This document shows positions 21,601 to 29,246 of a stretch of 64,000 nt of DNA, piece by piece; within the stretch, counting starts at the first letter, position 1, and each line of letters begins with the position of its first letter. This stretch comes from Formosa haliotis (GTDB lineage: Bacteria; Bacteroidota; Bacteroidia; Flavobacteriales; Flavobacteriaceae), in the NCBI RefSeq assembly GCF_001685485.1, contig NZ_BDEL01000001.1:3569501-3633500 (forward strand), read 5' to 3'. Position numbers and translations under genes: made by a program. The notes under the pieces were generated by a model, which was given only the letters and a program-made list of their open reading frames with translations, was not told the DNA's origin and searched no databases.

Positions 21601-21741
21601 GTAGATGGGCAAACCGTGTTTAATGAGTCTTATACTATGCTGCCAAATAAAATTAATTTAAGCGAATTAAATAATGGCGTATACATTGTAGAATGTCGTG
21701 TTGGAGGCGAATCTTATAAGTCTAAAATAATTAAGAAGTAG
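15607..21741 (+). CDS. Very large secreted M4 (thermolysin-like) metalloprotease with T9SS sorting domain
   Basis: A 2044-residue protein with signal peptide to about residue 26 (VTGMAQ). An FTP-type propeptide (about 150-300; TYQQRHNNVPVEGAVYKV) is followed by the M4 catalytic domain (about 315-640). Zinc and catalytic residues are in AHELTHAV (His451, Glu452, His455) and GALNESFSDM (Glu475). The transition-state His is His543 in GGVHFNSGVSNY. Spacing matches thermolysin. Downstream are CARDB-like and choice-of-anchor/jelly-roll beta-sandwich modules, Ig-like repeats, and a T9SS type A tail (FRVFPNPTSGDLNL, ending YKSKIIKK). It should be exported and processed at the surface to degrade protein. 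The length far exceeds an ordinary M4 enzyme because of the adhesion modules. Confidence 0.93.
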   Translation: MKHDYSKLKSLWFVLGCLISVTGMAQSPFQIKQKTNVSTAVTAPVSPSQKNSATTTKGAKTLASANANSGFNPSMLLTEPSVPAHAKQISEEEGRLISSIAEQTMQLAQNDSNYYTNTTQDSTKTKVKTFAKTANVTARNLFVAKKEAFTLKEADNMELRSTSTKYGRVLATYQQRHNNVPVEGAVYKVKESQDKIEAFGFIADKLTISSNYQVNAERALDVALNKVNAKEYLWQSEKLSSLVHKNISEKPTGELVYVGPNFSSQLKTFHLAWKFNVYATNPQSSQVIYVDANTSKIILTIDLQRDTQGHGEGKGRYSGEVTFNTEQYEDGFRLEALQGKFQVPVYTLNMNHASFPSDEVISDFIDEDNIWNDLHNENRDESAIDIHWGMQKTIDYYTDKFDRNSVDDNGMVVFGLAHLGENVNNASWTGGWAQFGDGDNAPYVGLGITAHELTHAVTQFSANLIYQGESGALNESFSDMLGVAVEFYVGKDSEEDIWLLGDELYAHGSMRNMKDPKAEGQPDTYGGEYWVNPTSSYDYGGVHFNSGVSNYWFYLLSVGGEGVNDNNNAYNISAIGLEKAERIAYTTLTEYLSPASNFSDMRQATLMATEDLFGLVSEEYKQVTNAWYAVGVGSAYSEKQIAITSVEDPVAACGSLTGTEPFKVTIRNTGTSTLKADEPLHYKLRVLILVRGRYYEVYTNADMLSLEKDLAIGEEGVLTIADNLEFFENPTVINYVEVKIDTEPVETFDSTSGVSFVSNFTISENPLAFDLAVASVNLPKSNGELQSANAPLSVTIENIGCTEIPSGSVLKVGYALIEKQTDSIWKNITLAENLAGGASLLVNLDETIDLSTHGLHTVEAYVEYENDTNELNNTNSGAVYSGEINQFPYTETFEKTPGGWTTESLKGNQKWYWQKIPYFEFRDIPSEYMWTSRINENLAVMEPSSDFTLQSPILDFTNVESPFMQFDLVWVFFRGTDGLIVEYSEDLGTTWHTAPDMQGAVDFHYNDLVEGPWYTGINNQTNKDPLVLPLHHLAGKKGMVRFRVLTDEDVDKYIGAFVDNIIIGEAPYDINLLEANLSAGTCDKDYTNGTLNVSIANNFPTTTEKLVFTTQILNSVGEEVFSHSETSQIDFTTYKDTVNYSFTPNINLSDVGVYEILVNVFPEQADVDEAPENNSVTFFVDVWEQDDYKVSALPYIMDFEGEGGYKGWSTSEKNGANGWMHGERQDLGSPGWFIAEHTKFMASNDDACNCDSSNDMLISPVFDLSNYEKAYLSFDAFGDVFQLSDGYVKVSVDGGITWETVFQMPYISSWQEYDVDLSAFAGNACVQFAFVHTDNNLFASGFAVDNIEVTNTAIDLEVQNLSFASAMYGNSAPHDFFLSVKNIGYDIVDTTTITYQIYQNGNLIGDLISVEKNAAILRNETIVYIVNEFPELAAGTYSIEVAVNVEGETLLANNTVTADFIVDSNIPELQNIPFTGFVTGALFGEQGWVSNEGGINSPWKVLNQAENLNLSIPKTDHTGDEKALMLYNQLESDSYYGEVMTSFYQLADNATALEFYYALQSNYLNALILDVQMEGETSWTEIWRVSNQGDSRDREWQKAVLNVDKYKGTSLRFRLRHAKAGGYSYAIVDDFKVGSSLLTDVSVEVIAPKDVCGSGEEVIIRLTNLGQVAIPADAITLHVDYMNLEKNISEVVDVALAVGESVEYKIKEELVLDNTEDSHVFNIEAVLEADEIQGNNKISNYLYQKLDTDFKLFDSSTIYGYAGQTLYVDAETNVIYNELSANSYQWSTGDHTNGIYINQPGDYTVTVKFGNGCEISETVTVVFDTFDSQLLSGDVCGPEVALFPGDYDSYLWFDGSTEPTYMATQNGAYYVTVYKNGVGKMLSTTISIVGNETPVISKFNNKKLGTNMVAESYQWYLDGRPIPNSNSNSVLALWEGNYTLEVTNSNGCTAMSESKYLDGSIISKITNPFRVFPNPTSGDLNLFFAEAISGEATVIVYSVDGQTVFNESYTMLPNKINLSELNNGVYIVECRVGGESYKSKIIKK

Positions 21742-21752
21742 TAACAGATTAA

Positions 21753-21786
21753 AAAAGTAATACCCGTACAGGGTATTACTTTTCTA
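21753..21786 (+). terminator. Rho-independent terminator after the M4 protease
   Basis: AAAAGTAATACCC (21753-21765) and GGGTATTACTTTT (21771-21783) form a perfect 13-bp stem with a five-base loop. It lies 12 bp past the protease stop and before the OMP gene. Confidence 0.85.
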
Positions 21787-21807
21787 TAATTTTAAATTAA
21801 AATTAAT

Positions 21808-22455
21808 ATGAAAAAATATATGCTTTTTTTAAGTGCTTTAATGGTATGTCTTACCATAAATGCACAAACAACAGCTGATATAGATAATAGTGAAGCCACA
21901 AAACAAATTAAATTTGGGGTGAAAGGAGGCGTGAATTTTGCGAATCTTAACTATGATGGGGATGATTTAGATTTCTCAAGTAAAACCGGATTTTCTGTGG
22001 GTGTTATGGCAGAATTGCCGCTTTTTGAAAATGCTGTACTTCAACCAGAAATCATGTACAGTCAAATGGGAGCAGAAACGTCTTATAGAAATGAGCATGT
22101 AGACAACAGTTCTTACGATGGTACTATGAGATTAAATTATATTACTGTTCCTGTAATGTTTAAGTATTTTGTTATTGAAGGTTTAAGTCTTCAGGCTGGT
22201 CCACAAATTGGGTTCTTAGTAGCGTCTAAGAATGAATATCAAGATGATTTTTTTGGTTTTGAAAATAATGATGAAATGGATTTATCCGATCTTACTAATT
22301 CGGTAGATGCCGGTGTTAGCTTCGGGATAGGATATCAATTCATGAGTCATTTTTATTGCGATGCCCGTTATTATTTAGGAATTTCAGAAGTATTTGAAAA
22401 CGATATTGAAATGTCTAATCGCGTATTTCAACTGTCTTTAGGATACTTTTTCTAA
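21808..22455 (+). CDS. Porin-family outer-membrane beta-barrel protein
   Basis: A 215-residue protein with a signal peptide (MKKYMLFLSALMVCLTINAQ). An eight-stranded-type OMP beta-barrel follows, with alternating hydrophobic strands (KFGVKGGVNFANL, GFSVGVMAELPLF, LSLQAGPQIGFLVASK) and a terminal aromatic residue (LGYFF). This is the PorT/OMP_b-brl_2 class, very common in Bacteroidota. Its function is structural or unknown. It is separated from the protease gene by a terminator, so it is probably transcribed mainly on its own, although read-through is possible. Confidence 0.85.
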   Translation: MKKYMLFLSALMVCLTINAQTTADIDNSEATKQIKFGVKGGVNFANLNYDGDDLDFSSKTGFSVGVMAELPLFENAVLQPEIMYSQMGAETSYRNEHVDNSSYDGTMRLNYITVPVMFKYFVIEGLSLQAGPQIGFLVASKNEYQDDFFGFENNDEMDLSDLTNSVDAGVSFGIGYQFMSHFYCDARYYLGISEVFENDIEMSNRVFQLSLGYFF

Positions 22456-22491
22456 ATGTAAATAGCGTATTCGCAAAGGGTTTAATTAATT

Positions 22492-22531
22492 AAACAGGAT
22501 GTAATTAGAAATAATTACTCCTGTTTTTTTT
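22492..22531 (+). terminator. Rho-independent terminator after the OMP gene
   Basis: AAACAGGA (22492-22499) and GTAATTA pair with TAATTAC and TCCTGTTT around a GAAA loop, followed by a T-run. The stem is long, with one bulged base. Confidence 0.85.
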
Positions 22532-22563
22532 ATGTTTAAAAAGGGCTTATTGTGGTGTCCTTA

Positions 22564-23061
22564 TTACTTCGTATATGCTATAGAATCGCCAACTTTTAAA
22601 TTCCATTTATCTGCTAGGCCACCATTCACCTCAAGGACATACATGGCAGGCTTTTCAGAAAACACAGAACTTTCGTCCATTGGTTTTGCATTTTTCCCGA
22701 TGCTTACTATGGTTTTGTTTGTAGCGAGGTAAATAATATCTAAAGGAATCTGAGTATTCTTCATATAAAACGAACGCGGTGCTTCATCCGGGAAAATAAA
22801 GAGCATGCCACGGTTATCTTTCATAGTAGAGCGATACATTAATCCTGTTTCTCTGGCGTATTCTGTATCGGCTATTTCAATATCTAGGGTTTTGATTATA
22901 GAATCTGTTTTAGCCTTAAATATCTGTAACTCTCCGTCTTTTCTAAATGAAATTTCGGTAGGTGTAATGTCTACTTTTTTTTCTTCTTTACAAGAAAAAG
23001 TAAGTGTTGCCAATCCTAAAACAAGAGCATATATAGTGCGTTTTAGTAAATTCATACCCAT
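22564..23061 (-). CDS. DUF192-domain lipoprotein
   Basis: A 165-residue protein with an N-terminal signal and lipobox (LATLTFSC), then a DUF192 domain (about 55-160). Recognisable segments are ETGLMYRSTMKDNRGMLFIF, RSFYMKNTQIPLDIIYL and VLEVNGGLADKWNLKVGD. DUF192 proteins are small beta-barrel-like proteins of unknown function, often secreted. The start could be the ATG two codons downstream (23055). It lies 5 bp after lgt, so the two are co-transcribed. Its 3' end has a diverged partial copy at 13409-13495. Confidence 0.88.
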   Translation of the reverse strand: MGMNLLKRTIYALVLGLATLTFSCKEEKKVDITPTEISFRKDGELQIFKAKTDSIIKTLDIEIADTEYARETGLMYRSTMKDNRGMLFIFPDEAPRSFYMKNTQIPLDIIYLATNKTIVSIGKNAKPMDESSVFSEKPAMYVLEVNGGLADKWNLKVGDSIAYTK

Positions 23062-23066
23062 TATTT

Positions 23067-23993
23067 TTAAGCTGTTTTAGAGGTTCCCTTGTACACAAAC
23101 ATAAAATAGAATCCGATTAAAATAAACGGAATACTTAACCATTGCCCTGTGTTTAATGCCCAAGTGGCACGTTCGTCTACTTGTGCTTCTTTAACAAATT
23201 CTACAAAGAATCTAATAGTCCAAAGTAAGACTAAAAAGAAACCAAATAGAAAGCCTGGGTTATCTGCCTTTTTGGTTTTTGTATATAAATACCATAAAAT
23301 TAGAAACACAAACACATAACAAGCCGATTCGTATAATTGAGCAGCATGTCTGTAAGGCACAGCATCTAAAAGATTTTGAAACTGAGGATTGTTTGCAATA
23401 GCATTATACGCGCCTTTAGGATTTTTAATTCCTGTTAATTGCATGGCTTCACGCTTGCTATATTCGTCTTGAATAAAACGAACGCCCAAGTTGGAAGTGG
23501 TTACTTTTCCTATGATTTCTGAATTTATAAAATTCCCTATTCTAATAAAAATGGCACCTAGAGACACCGGAATAACTATACGATCTAAAATCCACATTAA
23601 TGGTTTATATTGGTATTTCTTCTGATATAAATACAAACCGAAAATAACACCAATAGCAGCACCATGACTTGCTAAACCTTGAAAACCTGTAAATTCAAAT
23701 GTAGGATTTGTACGTATTGGTAAAAAGATACTTAAAAAATCTTGCTTAAATAATTCTGGCTGATAAAAGATAACATGTCCTAAACGTGCTCCTATCATGG
23801 TTGCCAAAACAGTATAAATAAAAAGCGGATCTAAATACTCTAAAGACACTTTTTCTTTTACGTAAATACGTTTCATAACATACCATCCTAAAAGGAAAGC
23901 AGTAACCCACATAAGGCTGTAAAAATGTAGCTGAAAATTGCCAATGATATCAATTCCTGTGGTAGGATTCCAATCGAATTTTAAAAAATGCAT
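23067..23993 (-). CDS. lgt: Prolipoprotein diacylglyceryl transferase
   Basis: Lgt moves diacylglyceryl from phosphatidylglycerol to the lipobox cysteine of prolipoproteins in the inner membrane. This is the first step of lipoprotein maturation, needed for SusD and the many lipoproteins in this window. The 308-residue protein has seven predicted membrane helices. It carries the Lgt motifs GLASHGAAIGVIFGLYLYQK and RIGNFINSEIIGK, and the C-terminal RFFVEFVKE. A single basic C-terminal tail follows (YKGTSKTA). It heads a two-gene unit with the DUF192 lipoprotein. Confidence 0.96.
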   Translation of the reverse strand: MHFLKFDWNPTTGIDIIGNFQLHFYSLMWVTAFLLGWYVMKRIYVKEKVSLEYLDPLFIYTVLATMIGARLGHVIFYQPELFKQDFLSIFLPIRTNPTFEFTGFQGLASHGAAIGVIFGLYLYQKKYQYKPLMWILDRIVIPVSLGAIFIRIGNFINSEIIGKVTTSNLGVRFIQDEYSKREAMQLTGIKNPKGAYNAIANNPQFQNLLDAVPYRHAAQLYESACYVFVFLILWYLYTKTKKADNPGFLFGFFLVLLWTIRFFVEFVKEAQVDERATWALNTGQWLSIPFILIGFYFMFVYKGTSKTA

Positions 23994-24094
23994 AGAATAT
24001 AGTTTTCAATGGGTAAATATAGACATTTGGATAAGGATTAAAAAAGAATAGGGTGTTAAGGACTATTAAAATTTTAGAAATAAAACCAGGCCTA

Positions 24095-24316
24095 TTAGGG
24101 TACTGGATCGTAACCAGAGCCACCCCACGGATGACAGCTAAAAATGCGTTTTACACTTAGCCAACCTCCTTTAAATAAGCCGTGTTTTATAAGTGCTTCT
24201 TTGGTGTATTGCGAACATGTTGGATGGTACCTGCACGAGGCAGGAGTAAGGGGAGATATAAAGGTTTGGTATATCTTTACGAGAAATAAAAATGGGGCAA
24301 TTAATAAGCGCTTCAT
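24095..24316 (-). CDS. yidD: Membrane protein insertion efficiency factor YidD
   Basis: A 73-residue member of the YidD (DUF37) family, with the conserved sequence [20 protein letters not shown] and a C-terminal half with [13 protein letters not shown]. It is a small amphipathic membrane-associated protein linked to YidC-dependent membrane protein insertion. I start it at ATG 24316 (MKRLLIAPF). The longer frame to 24337 needs a TTG that lies inside the cysS terminator stem. It lies downstream of cysS on the same strand, separated by that terminator. Confidence 0.95.
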   Translation of the reverse strand: MKRLLIAPFLFLVKIYQTFISPLTPASCRYHPTCSQYTKEALIKHGLFKGGWLSVKRIFSCHPWGGSGYDPVP

Positions 24317-24328
24317 TTGTATATAAAA

Positions 24329-24356
24329 AACGGACAAGTAAAAATGCTTGTCCGTG
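24329..24356 (-). terminator. Terminator after cysS
   Basis: CGGACAAG (24331-24338) and CTTGTCCG (24346-24353) form a perfect 8-bp stem with a seven-base loop. On the minus strand it is followed by a T-run (TTTTTTATAT). Confidence 0.75.
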
Positions 24357-24364
24357 TTATGAGT

Positions 24365-25849
24365 TTAATTTGTCGAGAATGTAGTGCCATCCTTACCATC
24401 GTTTAGCTGAATACCAACCGCAGCGAGTTCATCTCGAATCTTATCAGAAAGTGCAAAATCTTTATTTGCTCGTGCTTCCTGACGTAATTTTATGAGTAAA
24501 TCGACCGCTCCAGTTAATTTGTCTTCTCCCGTTTCTGCTTGCGATCCGTGAACAAGACCTAGAATATCGAAAGTAAAGGTCTGCATGGTTTCTTTAAGTA
24601 GATTTAAATCTGCTTCAGAAAGTGTTGCTTTTCCTTCTTTAATTTGATTGATAAATTTTACGGCTTCAAATAAATGAGCTATTAAGATTGGCGAATTGAA
24701 ATCGTCGTTCATAGCATCGTAACATTTCTGTTTCCATTCTGAAATGTTAATTGATGAGGTGCTACTAACTTTTAGATGGTCTAAGTCTGAAATAGCATCC
24801 ATCAATCTGTTAAACCCTTTTTCGCTAGCTAATAAACCATTATTTGTAAAATCTAAAATACTTCTGTAATGTGCTTGCAACATGAAAAAACGAGCTACAC
24901 TAGCACTAAAGGCTTGAGAAATGTTCTTGTTGTCTCCCGTAAAAATTTCTTCAGGTAGAATATAATTTCCTGTAGATTTTGCCATCTTTTTACCATTCAT
25001 AATTAACATATTGGCATGCATCCAATAGTTAACAGGTGTTTGATGGTTACATGCTTCTGCCTGAGCAATTTCGCATTCGTGATGAGGGAATTTTAAATCC
25101 ATTCCGCCACCATGTATATCAAAATGATCGCCCAAATATTTGGTGCTCATGGCGGTGCATTCTAAGTGCCAACCTGGGAAACCGTCGCTCCATGGCGAAG
25201 GCCAACGCATAATGTGTTGCGGTTCTGCTTTTTTCCAAAGTGCAAAATCTTGAGGATTTTTTTTGTCGCTTTGTCCGTCTAATTCACGGGTGTTGTGAAT
25301 TAAGTCTTCTACTTTTCGCTTACTTAATTTTCCGTAATCGTTAGTTTCATTAAATTTTAAAACATCAAAATATACAGAGCCATTAACTTCGTAGGCAAAA
25401 CCGTTATCGATAATCGTTTTTATTAATTCAATTTGTTCAATAATATGCCCGGTAGCCGTAGGTTCTATACTTGGTGGTAAAAAATTGAATTTATGTAGTA
25501 TGTTATGAAAATCTACAGTATAACGCTGTACCACTTCCATAGGTTCTATTTGCTCTAAGCGTGCTTTTTTAGCAATGCGGTCTTCGCCTTCATCTGCATC
25601 ATTTTCTAAATGTCCGGCATCTGTAATATTTCGAACATAACGCACTTTATAACCCAAATGTTTTAGGTAGCGAAAAATAGTATCAAAAGACATAAAGGTT
25701 CTTACATTCCCTAAATGTACATTGCTGTAAACGGTAGGTCCGCAAACATACATGCCAACATAACCTTCGGTTATAGGTGTAAACGCTTCTTTTTGACCTG
25801 TAAGTGAATTGTAAATTTTAATACTTTGTTGCTTATATAGCTGAGGCAT
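24365..25849 (-). CDS. cysS: Cysteinyl-tRNA synthetase
   Basis: A class I aminoacyl-tRNA synthetase (494 aa) that charges tRNA-Cys. The HIGH-type motif is in VHLGNVRTF, preceded by the zinc-binding [10 protein letters not shown]. Other landmarks are [20 protein letters not shown] and [20 protein letters not shown]. The KMSKS loop is present as KKMAKSTGN. The C-terminal helical DALR-like domain ends in [15 protein letters not shown]. Length and motif order are normal. The gene lies 12 bp downstream of folE, so the two form an operon, with a terminator after it. Confidence 0.98.
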   Translation of the reverse strand: MPQLYKQQSIKIYNSLTGQKEAFTPITEGYVGMYVCGPTVYSNVHLGNVRTFMSFDTIFRYLKHLGYKVRYVRNITDAGHLENDADEGEDRIAKKARLEQIEPMEVVQRYTVDFHNILHKFNFLPPSIEPTATGHIIEQIELIKTIIDNGFAYEVNGSVYFDVLKFNETNDYGKLSKRKVEDLIHNTRELDGQSDKKNPQDFALWKKAEPQHIMRWPSPWSDGFPGWHLECTAMSTKYLGDHFDIHGGGMDLKFPHHECEIAQAEACNHQTPVNYWMHANMLIMNGKKMAKSTGNYILPEEIFTGDNKNISQAFSASVARFFMLQAHYRSILDFTNNGLLASEKGFNRLMDAISDLDHLKVSSTSSINISEWKQKCYDAMNDDFNSPILIAHLFEAVKFINQIKEGKATLSEADLNLLKETMQTFTFDILGLVHGSQAETGEDKLTGAVDLLIKLRQEARANKDFALSDKIRDELAAVGIQLNDGKDGTTFSTN

Positions 25850-25861
25850 AATTTGGATGAT

Positions 25862-26539
25862 TTAAAATTGCGTCTCTAATTTAATGTAATCTAAGAATTC
25901 CCGGCGTGTCTCTTTTTTCTTGAATTTTCCGCCAAATTCGGCAGTTACCGTACTGCTTTCAATATCTCTAATTCCTCTAGAGTTTACGCATAAATGTTTT
26001 GCATCTATAACACAAGCCACATCGTCTGTACCTAATACAGCTTGTAATTCTTTTACAATTTGTATGGTTAAACGCTCTTGAACTTGTGGTCGTTTCGCGT
26101 AATAATCAACAATACGATTCATTTTAGATAAACCTACAACACTACCATTAGAGATGTATGCCACGTGGGCACGACCTACGATTGGTAATAAATGGTGCTC
26201 GCAAGTAGAGTAAACCGTAATGTTTTTTTCAACCAACATTTCACCGTACTTATATTTGTTATCGAAAGTAGACGCGTTTGGTTTTCTACTAGGGTCTAGA
26301 CCTCCAAAAATCTCTTTCACAAACATTTTAGCGACACGATTTGGAGTGCCTTTTAAACTATCGTCGGTAAGATCTAGTCCTAATGTTTCCATAATATGGC
26401 GAACATCGTCTTTTATAATATCTATTTTCTCTTCGTTCGAAAGTTTAAAAGCATCGGCACGCATTGGAGTTTCTGTAGAGCTTCCAATATGGTCGTCGCC
26501 TAATGCATCGAACTCTTCTATATTATTATCAAATTTCAT
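25862..26539 (-). CDS. folE: GTP cyclohydrolase I
   Basis: FolE (225 aa) converts GTP to dihydroneopterin triphosphate, the first step of folate and pterin synthesis. Zinc- and substrate-binding motifs are present: STCEHHLLPIVGRAHVAYI, RPQVQERLTIQI and CVIDAKHLCVNSRGI. The final domain is typical (ESSTVTAEFGGKF). The N-terminal ~30 residues are an acidic extension. It is the promoter-proximal gene of a folE-cysS unit. The partner pathway enzyme folP is in this window at 44801. Confidence 0.97.
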   Translation of the reverse strand: MKFDNNIEEFDALGDDHIGSSTETPMRADAFKLSNEEKIDIIKDDVRHIMETLGLDLTDDSLKGTPNRVAKMFVKEIFGGLDPSRKPNASTFDNKYKYGEMLVEKNITVYSTCEHHLLPIVGRAHVAYISNGSVVGLSKMNRIVDYYAKRPQVQERLTIQIVKELQAVLGTDDVACVIDAKHLCVNSRGIRDIESSTVTAEFGGKFKKKETRREFLDYIKLETQF

Positions 26540-26570
26540 TTATCTAAAAAAATAATACTGTTTTAATCCG

Positions 26571-26578
26571 CAAAGATA
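26571..26578 (-). promoter_or_regulatory. -7 promoter box for folE-cysS
   Basis: On the minus strand the sequence is TATCTTTG, matching the Bacteroidota -7 consensus TAnnTTTG. It lies 32 bp upstream of the folE ATG. No clear -33 TTTG is seen at the usual spacing. Confidence 0.4.
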
Positions 26579-26640
26579 AGTAATTCCGTTTTCTTTGAGT
26601 TTGAATTAGTAAACAATTAATAGTTGTTTAGGTGGTAAAG

Positions 26641-26686
26641 AAAAAACAGGTCGTGTTTCTAATTAAAAACCGACCTGTTTTTTTGT
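26641..26686 (-). terminator. Terminator after the FadL-like gene
   Basis: AAAAAACAGGTCG (26641-26653) and CGACCTGTTTTTTT (26671-26684) form a strong 13-bp stem. It lies 17 bp beyond the stop of the minus-strand OMP gene, and it is nearly symmetrical. Confidence 0.85.
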
Positions 26687-26702
26687 AATGTATATAAACG
26701 TC

Positions 26703-28223
26703 TTATAAAGCGAAACTTAATGAGAAGGTTACGTTTGAGTTTCTGGTGTCTAACGATGCTGCATCGACTAAGCCAACGTTATATAGTTGGTATTCGGAAT
26801 TGCGTTGAGACTGATCGAAAGTAACATCTAATTTAGTGGCTCCGAAACTATACCCCAGTCCTACAGAATATCCTGTTAAATCGCCTAGAGTTTCTCCGTT
26901 TTTGTACGGACTTTCCTCAAAACGATATCCACCTCTAAAACTAAGTTGTTTTAATCTGTATTCCCCACCTACGGCAAACGATGATGCCCCTTTTAGCTGA
27001 TTGTTAATTATGGTGTTTTGTTCTCTAAAATAATCGAGATTAGTTTTAAACTTTGTATTGCCGTAATCTTTATAAGCGTAATCTAAACTAATTAACCCAT
27101 GAGTTCCAAAAATATAGGCTAAACTTCCCGATAATTTACCAGGTGTTTGTAATTGGTAATCTGGGTGAATATTAATAACGTGCGGATTTATATTTTGATT
27201 GTAAGTATTGTCGTTTTCGGTTCTAATAGTAGCAATAGATTGCGAGGTCTCTTCTTGTATGGTATACCATGTTGGAGAATTATACGTGAATCCTACTCTT
27301 AAATTATCGGTAGCTTTATAAATTGTTCCTAACTGAAAAGAAAACCCTCCACCAACAGTAGATAATCTGTTTTGGAAATCAACATGATTAACAATAGAAC
27401 CGCTGTTAGAATTTGCCTCTTGTAAATAGGTAATACGATCGTAATTTATAAAATGAGTATTTAAATTAAGTCCTAAATATAATCTGTCGTTAGCTTGAGT
27501 CGCAAAGTTTACGGCTATTTTTCCGTTGTAGCCTGTAGCAGAATAGGAATAATTTTGATTGAAATGCCCCGGCGCTATGTTCGATGTGTATTCTGTGTTT
27601 TCATCGGTATTATCTACGGGGTCTATAATATAAGACTCGTAACCTAAAAAGGCTTGCTGATTACCAGAACCATATAACCGACCAATTTCTGAATATGCCT
27701 GAGCAATGGATTCGTTACCCAAGGCCGATATTTCGTCTAAGCGCTGCCCTTGCGCATACGCCATAAAATAACTGTCAATAGAGTTTGTATTGACGCCATG
27801 TGCAAACCAATTTTCTCTGTAATCCTGAGTTTTATCGTAAGAAATTGCCATGGTGAATTTCTGGAACGAACTGTTTATATTCGGATTGTAAAATACAAAG
27901 GCTGTCCCGATTTGAGTAAACTCTGTAAATGAATCGGAATTAGAATCGTATCCGTCAAAGAATTGAGATTCATTTTTTGTATTTATATTGGTTAGTGTTA
28001 CCGACATATAGGTATCGTTAAACACAGCAGATCCGGCAGGGTTTAAACTGGCGGCAGATAAATCTCCTCCTAATGCACCAAAAGCACCACTTAAAGCTCT
28101 AAATCTAGCTGTTCCTACTATGTTATCTTGCGAATACCTCACGGCATCGGTAATGTCTTGAGCGTAAAAAGCAGGCATTGTTAAGATGCCTGCTAGTATA
28201 AAAACTATCGTTTTAAAATTCAT
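26703..28223 (-). CDS. OmpP1/FadL-family outer-membrane transporter
   Basis: A 506-residue beta-barrel protein with signal peptide ending MPAFYAQ. The start of the mature protein resembles the FadL/TodX family in Bacteroidota: DAVRYSQDNIVGTARFRALS, then GALGGDLSAASLNPAG. Multiple amphipathic strands follow (GTIYKATDNLRVGFTYNSP, GGEYRLKQLSFRGGYRFEES) and it ends with an aromatic-free SFAL. FadL-type porins pass hydrophobic molecules such as fatty acids across the outer membrane. The precise substrate here is unknown. It follows the Gly-rich lipoprotein gene by 20 bp and is likely co-transcribed with it. Confidence 0.88.
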   Translation of the reverse strand: MNFKTIVFILAGILTMPAFYAQDITDAVRYSQDNIVGTARFRALSGAFGALGGDLSAASLNPAGSAVFNDTYMSVTLTNINTKNESQFFDGYDSNSDSFTEFTQIGTAFVFYNPNINSSFQKFTMAISYDKTQDYRENWFAHGVNTNSIDSYFMAYAQGQRLDEISALGNESIAQAYSEIGRLYGSGNQQAFLGYESYIIDPVDNTDENTEYTSNIAPGHFNQNYSYSATGYNGKIAVNFATQANDRLYLGLNLNTHFINYDRITYLQEANSNSGSIVNHVDFQNRLSTVGGGFSFQLGTIYKATDNLRVGFTYNSPTWYTIQEETSQSIATIRTENDNTYNQNINPHVINIHPDYQLQTPGKLSGSLAYIFGTHGLISLDYAYKDYGNTKFKTNLDYFREQNTIINNQLKGASSFAVGGEYRLKQLSFRGGYRFEESPYKNGETLGDLTGYSVGLGYSFGATKLDVTFDQSQRNSEYQLYNVGLVDAASLDTRNSNVTFSLSFAL

Positions 28224-28243
28224 TCTGTGAATTATAAGATTTA

Positions 28244-29230
28244 TTATCGACCTCGAGAAATACTTCCAGATCTACCACTTGAGCCTCCAGATGTTCTGGC
28301 AGGAGTAGAGTAGCTTCTGCTTGGTGTAGAAGTACGTGTACCACTGTTGTACGATCTGTTTGTAGACTGTTGTGTTCTACTAGAAGAATTACTGTTTCTA
28401 GTTGTATTATAATCTCTAGAACTTCTATTAGTCTGGTAGCTTCGTCTTGTAGTCGTGTTATTTGTTCTAGATGTCGAGCTACTATTTCTTGTTAGGTTAG
28501 GGTATCTGCTACTGCTAGTTGCTCTAGATGTTGTTCTAGAATTCGATGTGCTATAACGGTTACTATTTAAGTATCTGTTGTTTGGGTTGTAAGCAAGACC
28601 TCTTCTGTAGCCCATATTGTTACCTTGGTATCTGTTATAACGACCATGGTTCCAATAGCCAGGATGACCCCAGCCGCCGCCCCAGCCCCATCCTGGACCG
28701 TAGCCCCAGCCCGGACCATAAGCCCAACCTGGGTAACCCCAGCCAAAGCCCCAGCCACCGTAGTAAGGAGGGTAGAAACCGCCACCCCAACCCCAGCCCC
28801 AACCGAAGCCATAATAAGGGTATCCAAATCCACCATACATAAATGGGTCGTTATAAATGGTTACAGAAACACTTCCAACTTCTTGTCCCCAACCACCATT
28901 ACCGTTGTAATCGTTTTGGCCGTTATAAGTGTCAGTATAAGCGTTACTTTGGTAAGAGTCTACATCTGTAAAAACAGAATCTTGTTCTGCCTCGGCATTA
29001 TAGCTTTCAATTTCAAGAGTTTTTTCTCTGAAATAATTTTTATAATATACATTATCTGCAGTATCGTTGTCTTCGTAAACTACAACTCTACCGTTATTAG
29101 ACGTTCCGTAAATGCCATCATTGTTTTGTTGTGCATAATCTTGAGAACTTCCACAAGAGGAAAGGATAAACAAGCTAGAAAGCACAAAAAAGAACGGGGC
29201 ATTTTGTTTTATAATATCTTTATATCTCAT
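28244..29230 (-). CDS. Low-complexity Gly/Trp/Tyr-rich and Ser/Arg-rich lipoprotein
   Basis: A ~328-residue lipoprotein with lipobox FILSSC. An acidic/Asn-rich linker (about 20-125) leads to a Gly/Trp/Tyr/Pro-rich stretch (about 125-200; repeats such as GWGYGPGWGWGGGWGHPGYW). An Asn/Tyr/Arg transition follows, then a long Ser/Arg/Thr/Asn-rich basic tail ending SGRSGSISRGR. I recognise no catalytic domain. Similar proteins in Flavobacteriia are annotated as hypothetical. I start at ATG 29230: the ATG at 29257 would lie only 3 bp from the -7 box at 29260-29267, and 29230 begins a clean signal peptide. It precedes the FadL-like gene by 20 bp. Confidence 0.8.
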   Translation of the reverse strand: MRYKDIIKQNAPFFFVLSSLFILSSCGSSQDYAQQNNDGIYGTSNNGRVVVYEDNDTADNVYYKNYFREKTLEIESYNAEAEQDSVFTDVDSYQSNAYTDTYNGQNDYNGNGGWGQEVGSVSVTIYNDPFMYGGFGYPYYGFGWGWGWGGGFYPPYYGGWGFGWGYPGWAYGPGWGYGPGWGWGGGWGHPGYWNHGRYNRYQGNNMGYRRGLAYNPNNRYLNSNRYSTSNSRTTSRATSSSRYPNLTRNSSSTSRTNNTTTRRSYQTNRSSRDYNTTRNSNSSSRTQQSTNRSYNSGTRTSTPSRSYSTPARTSGGSSGRSGSISRGR

Positions 29231-29246
29231 ATCGGGATTAAATTTA

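Noticed and set aside
24317..24337. Longer yidD N-terminus
   Set aside because: It needs a TTG inside the cysS terminator stem; ATG 24316 gives the family N-terminus.
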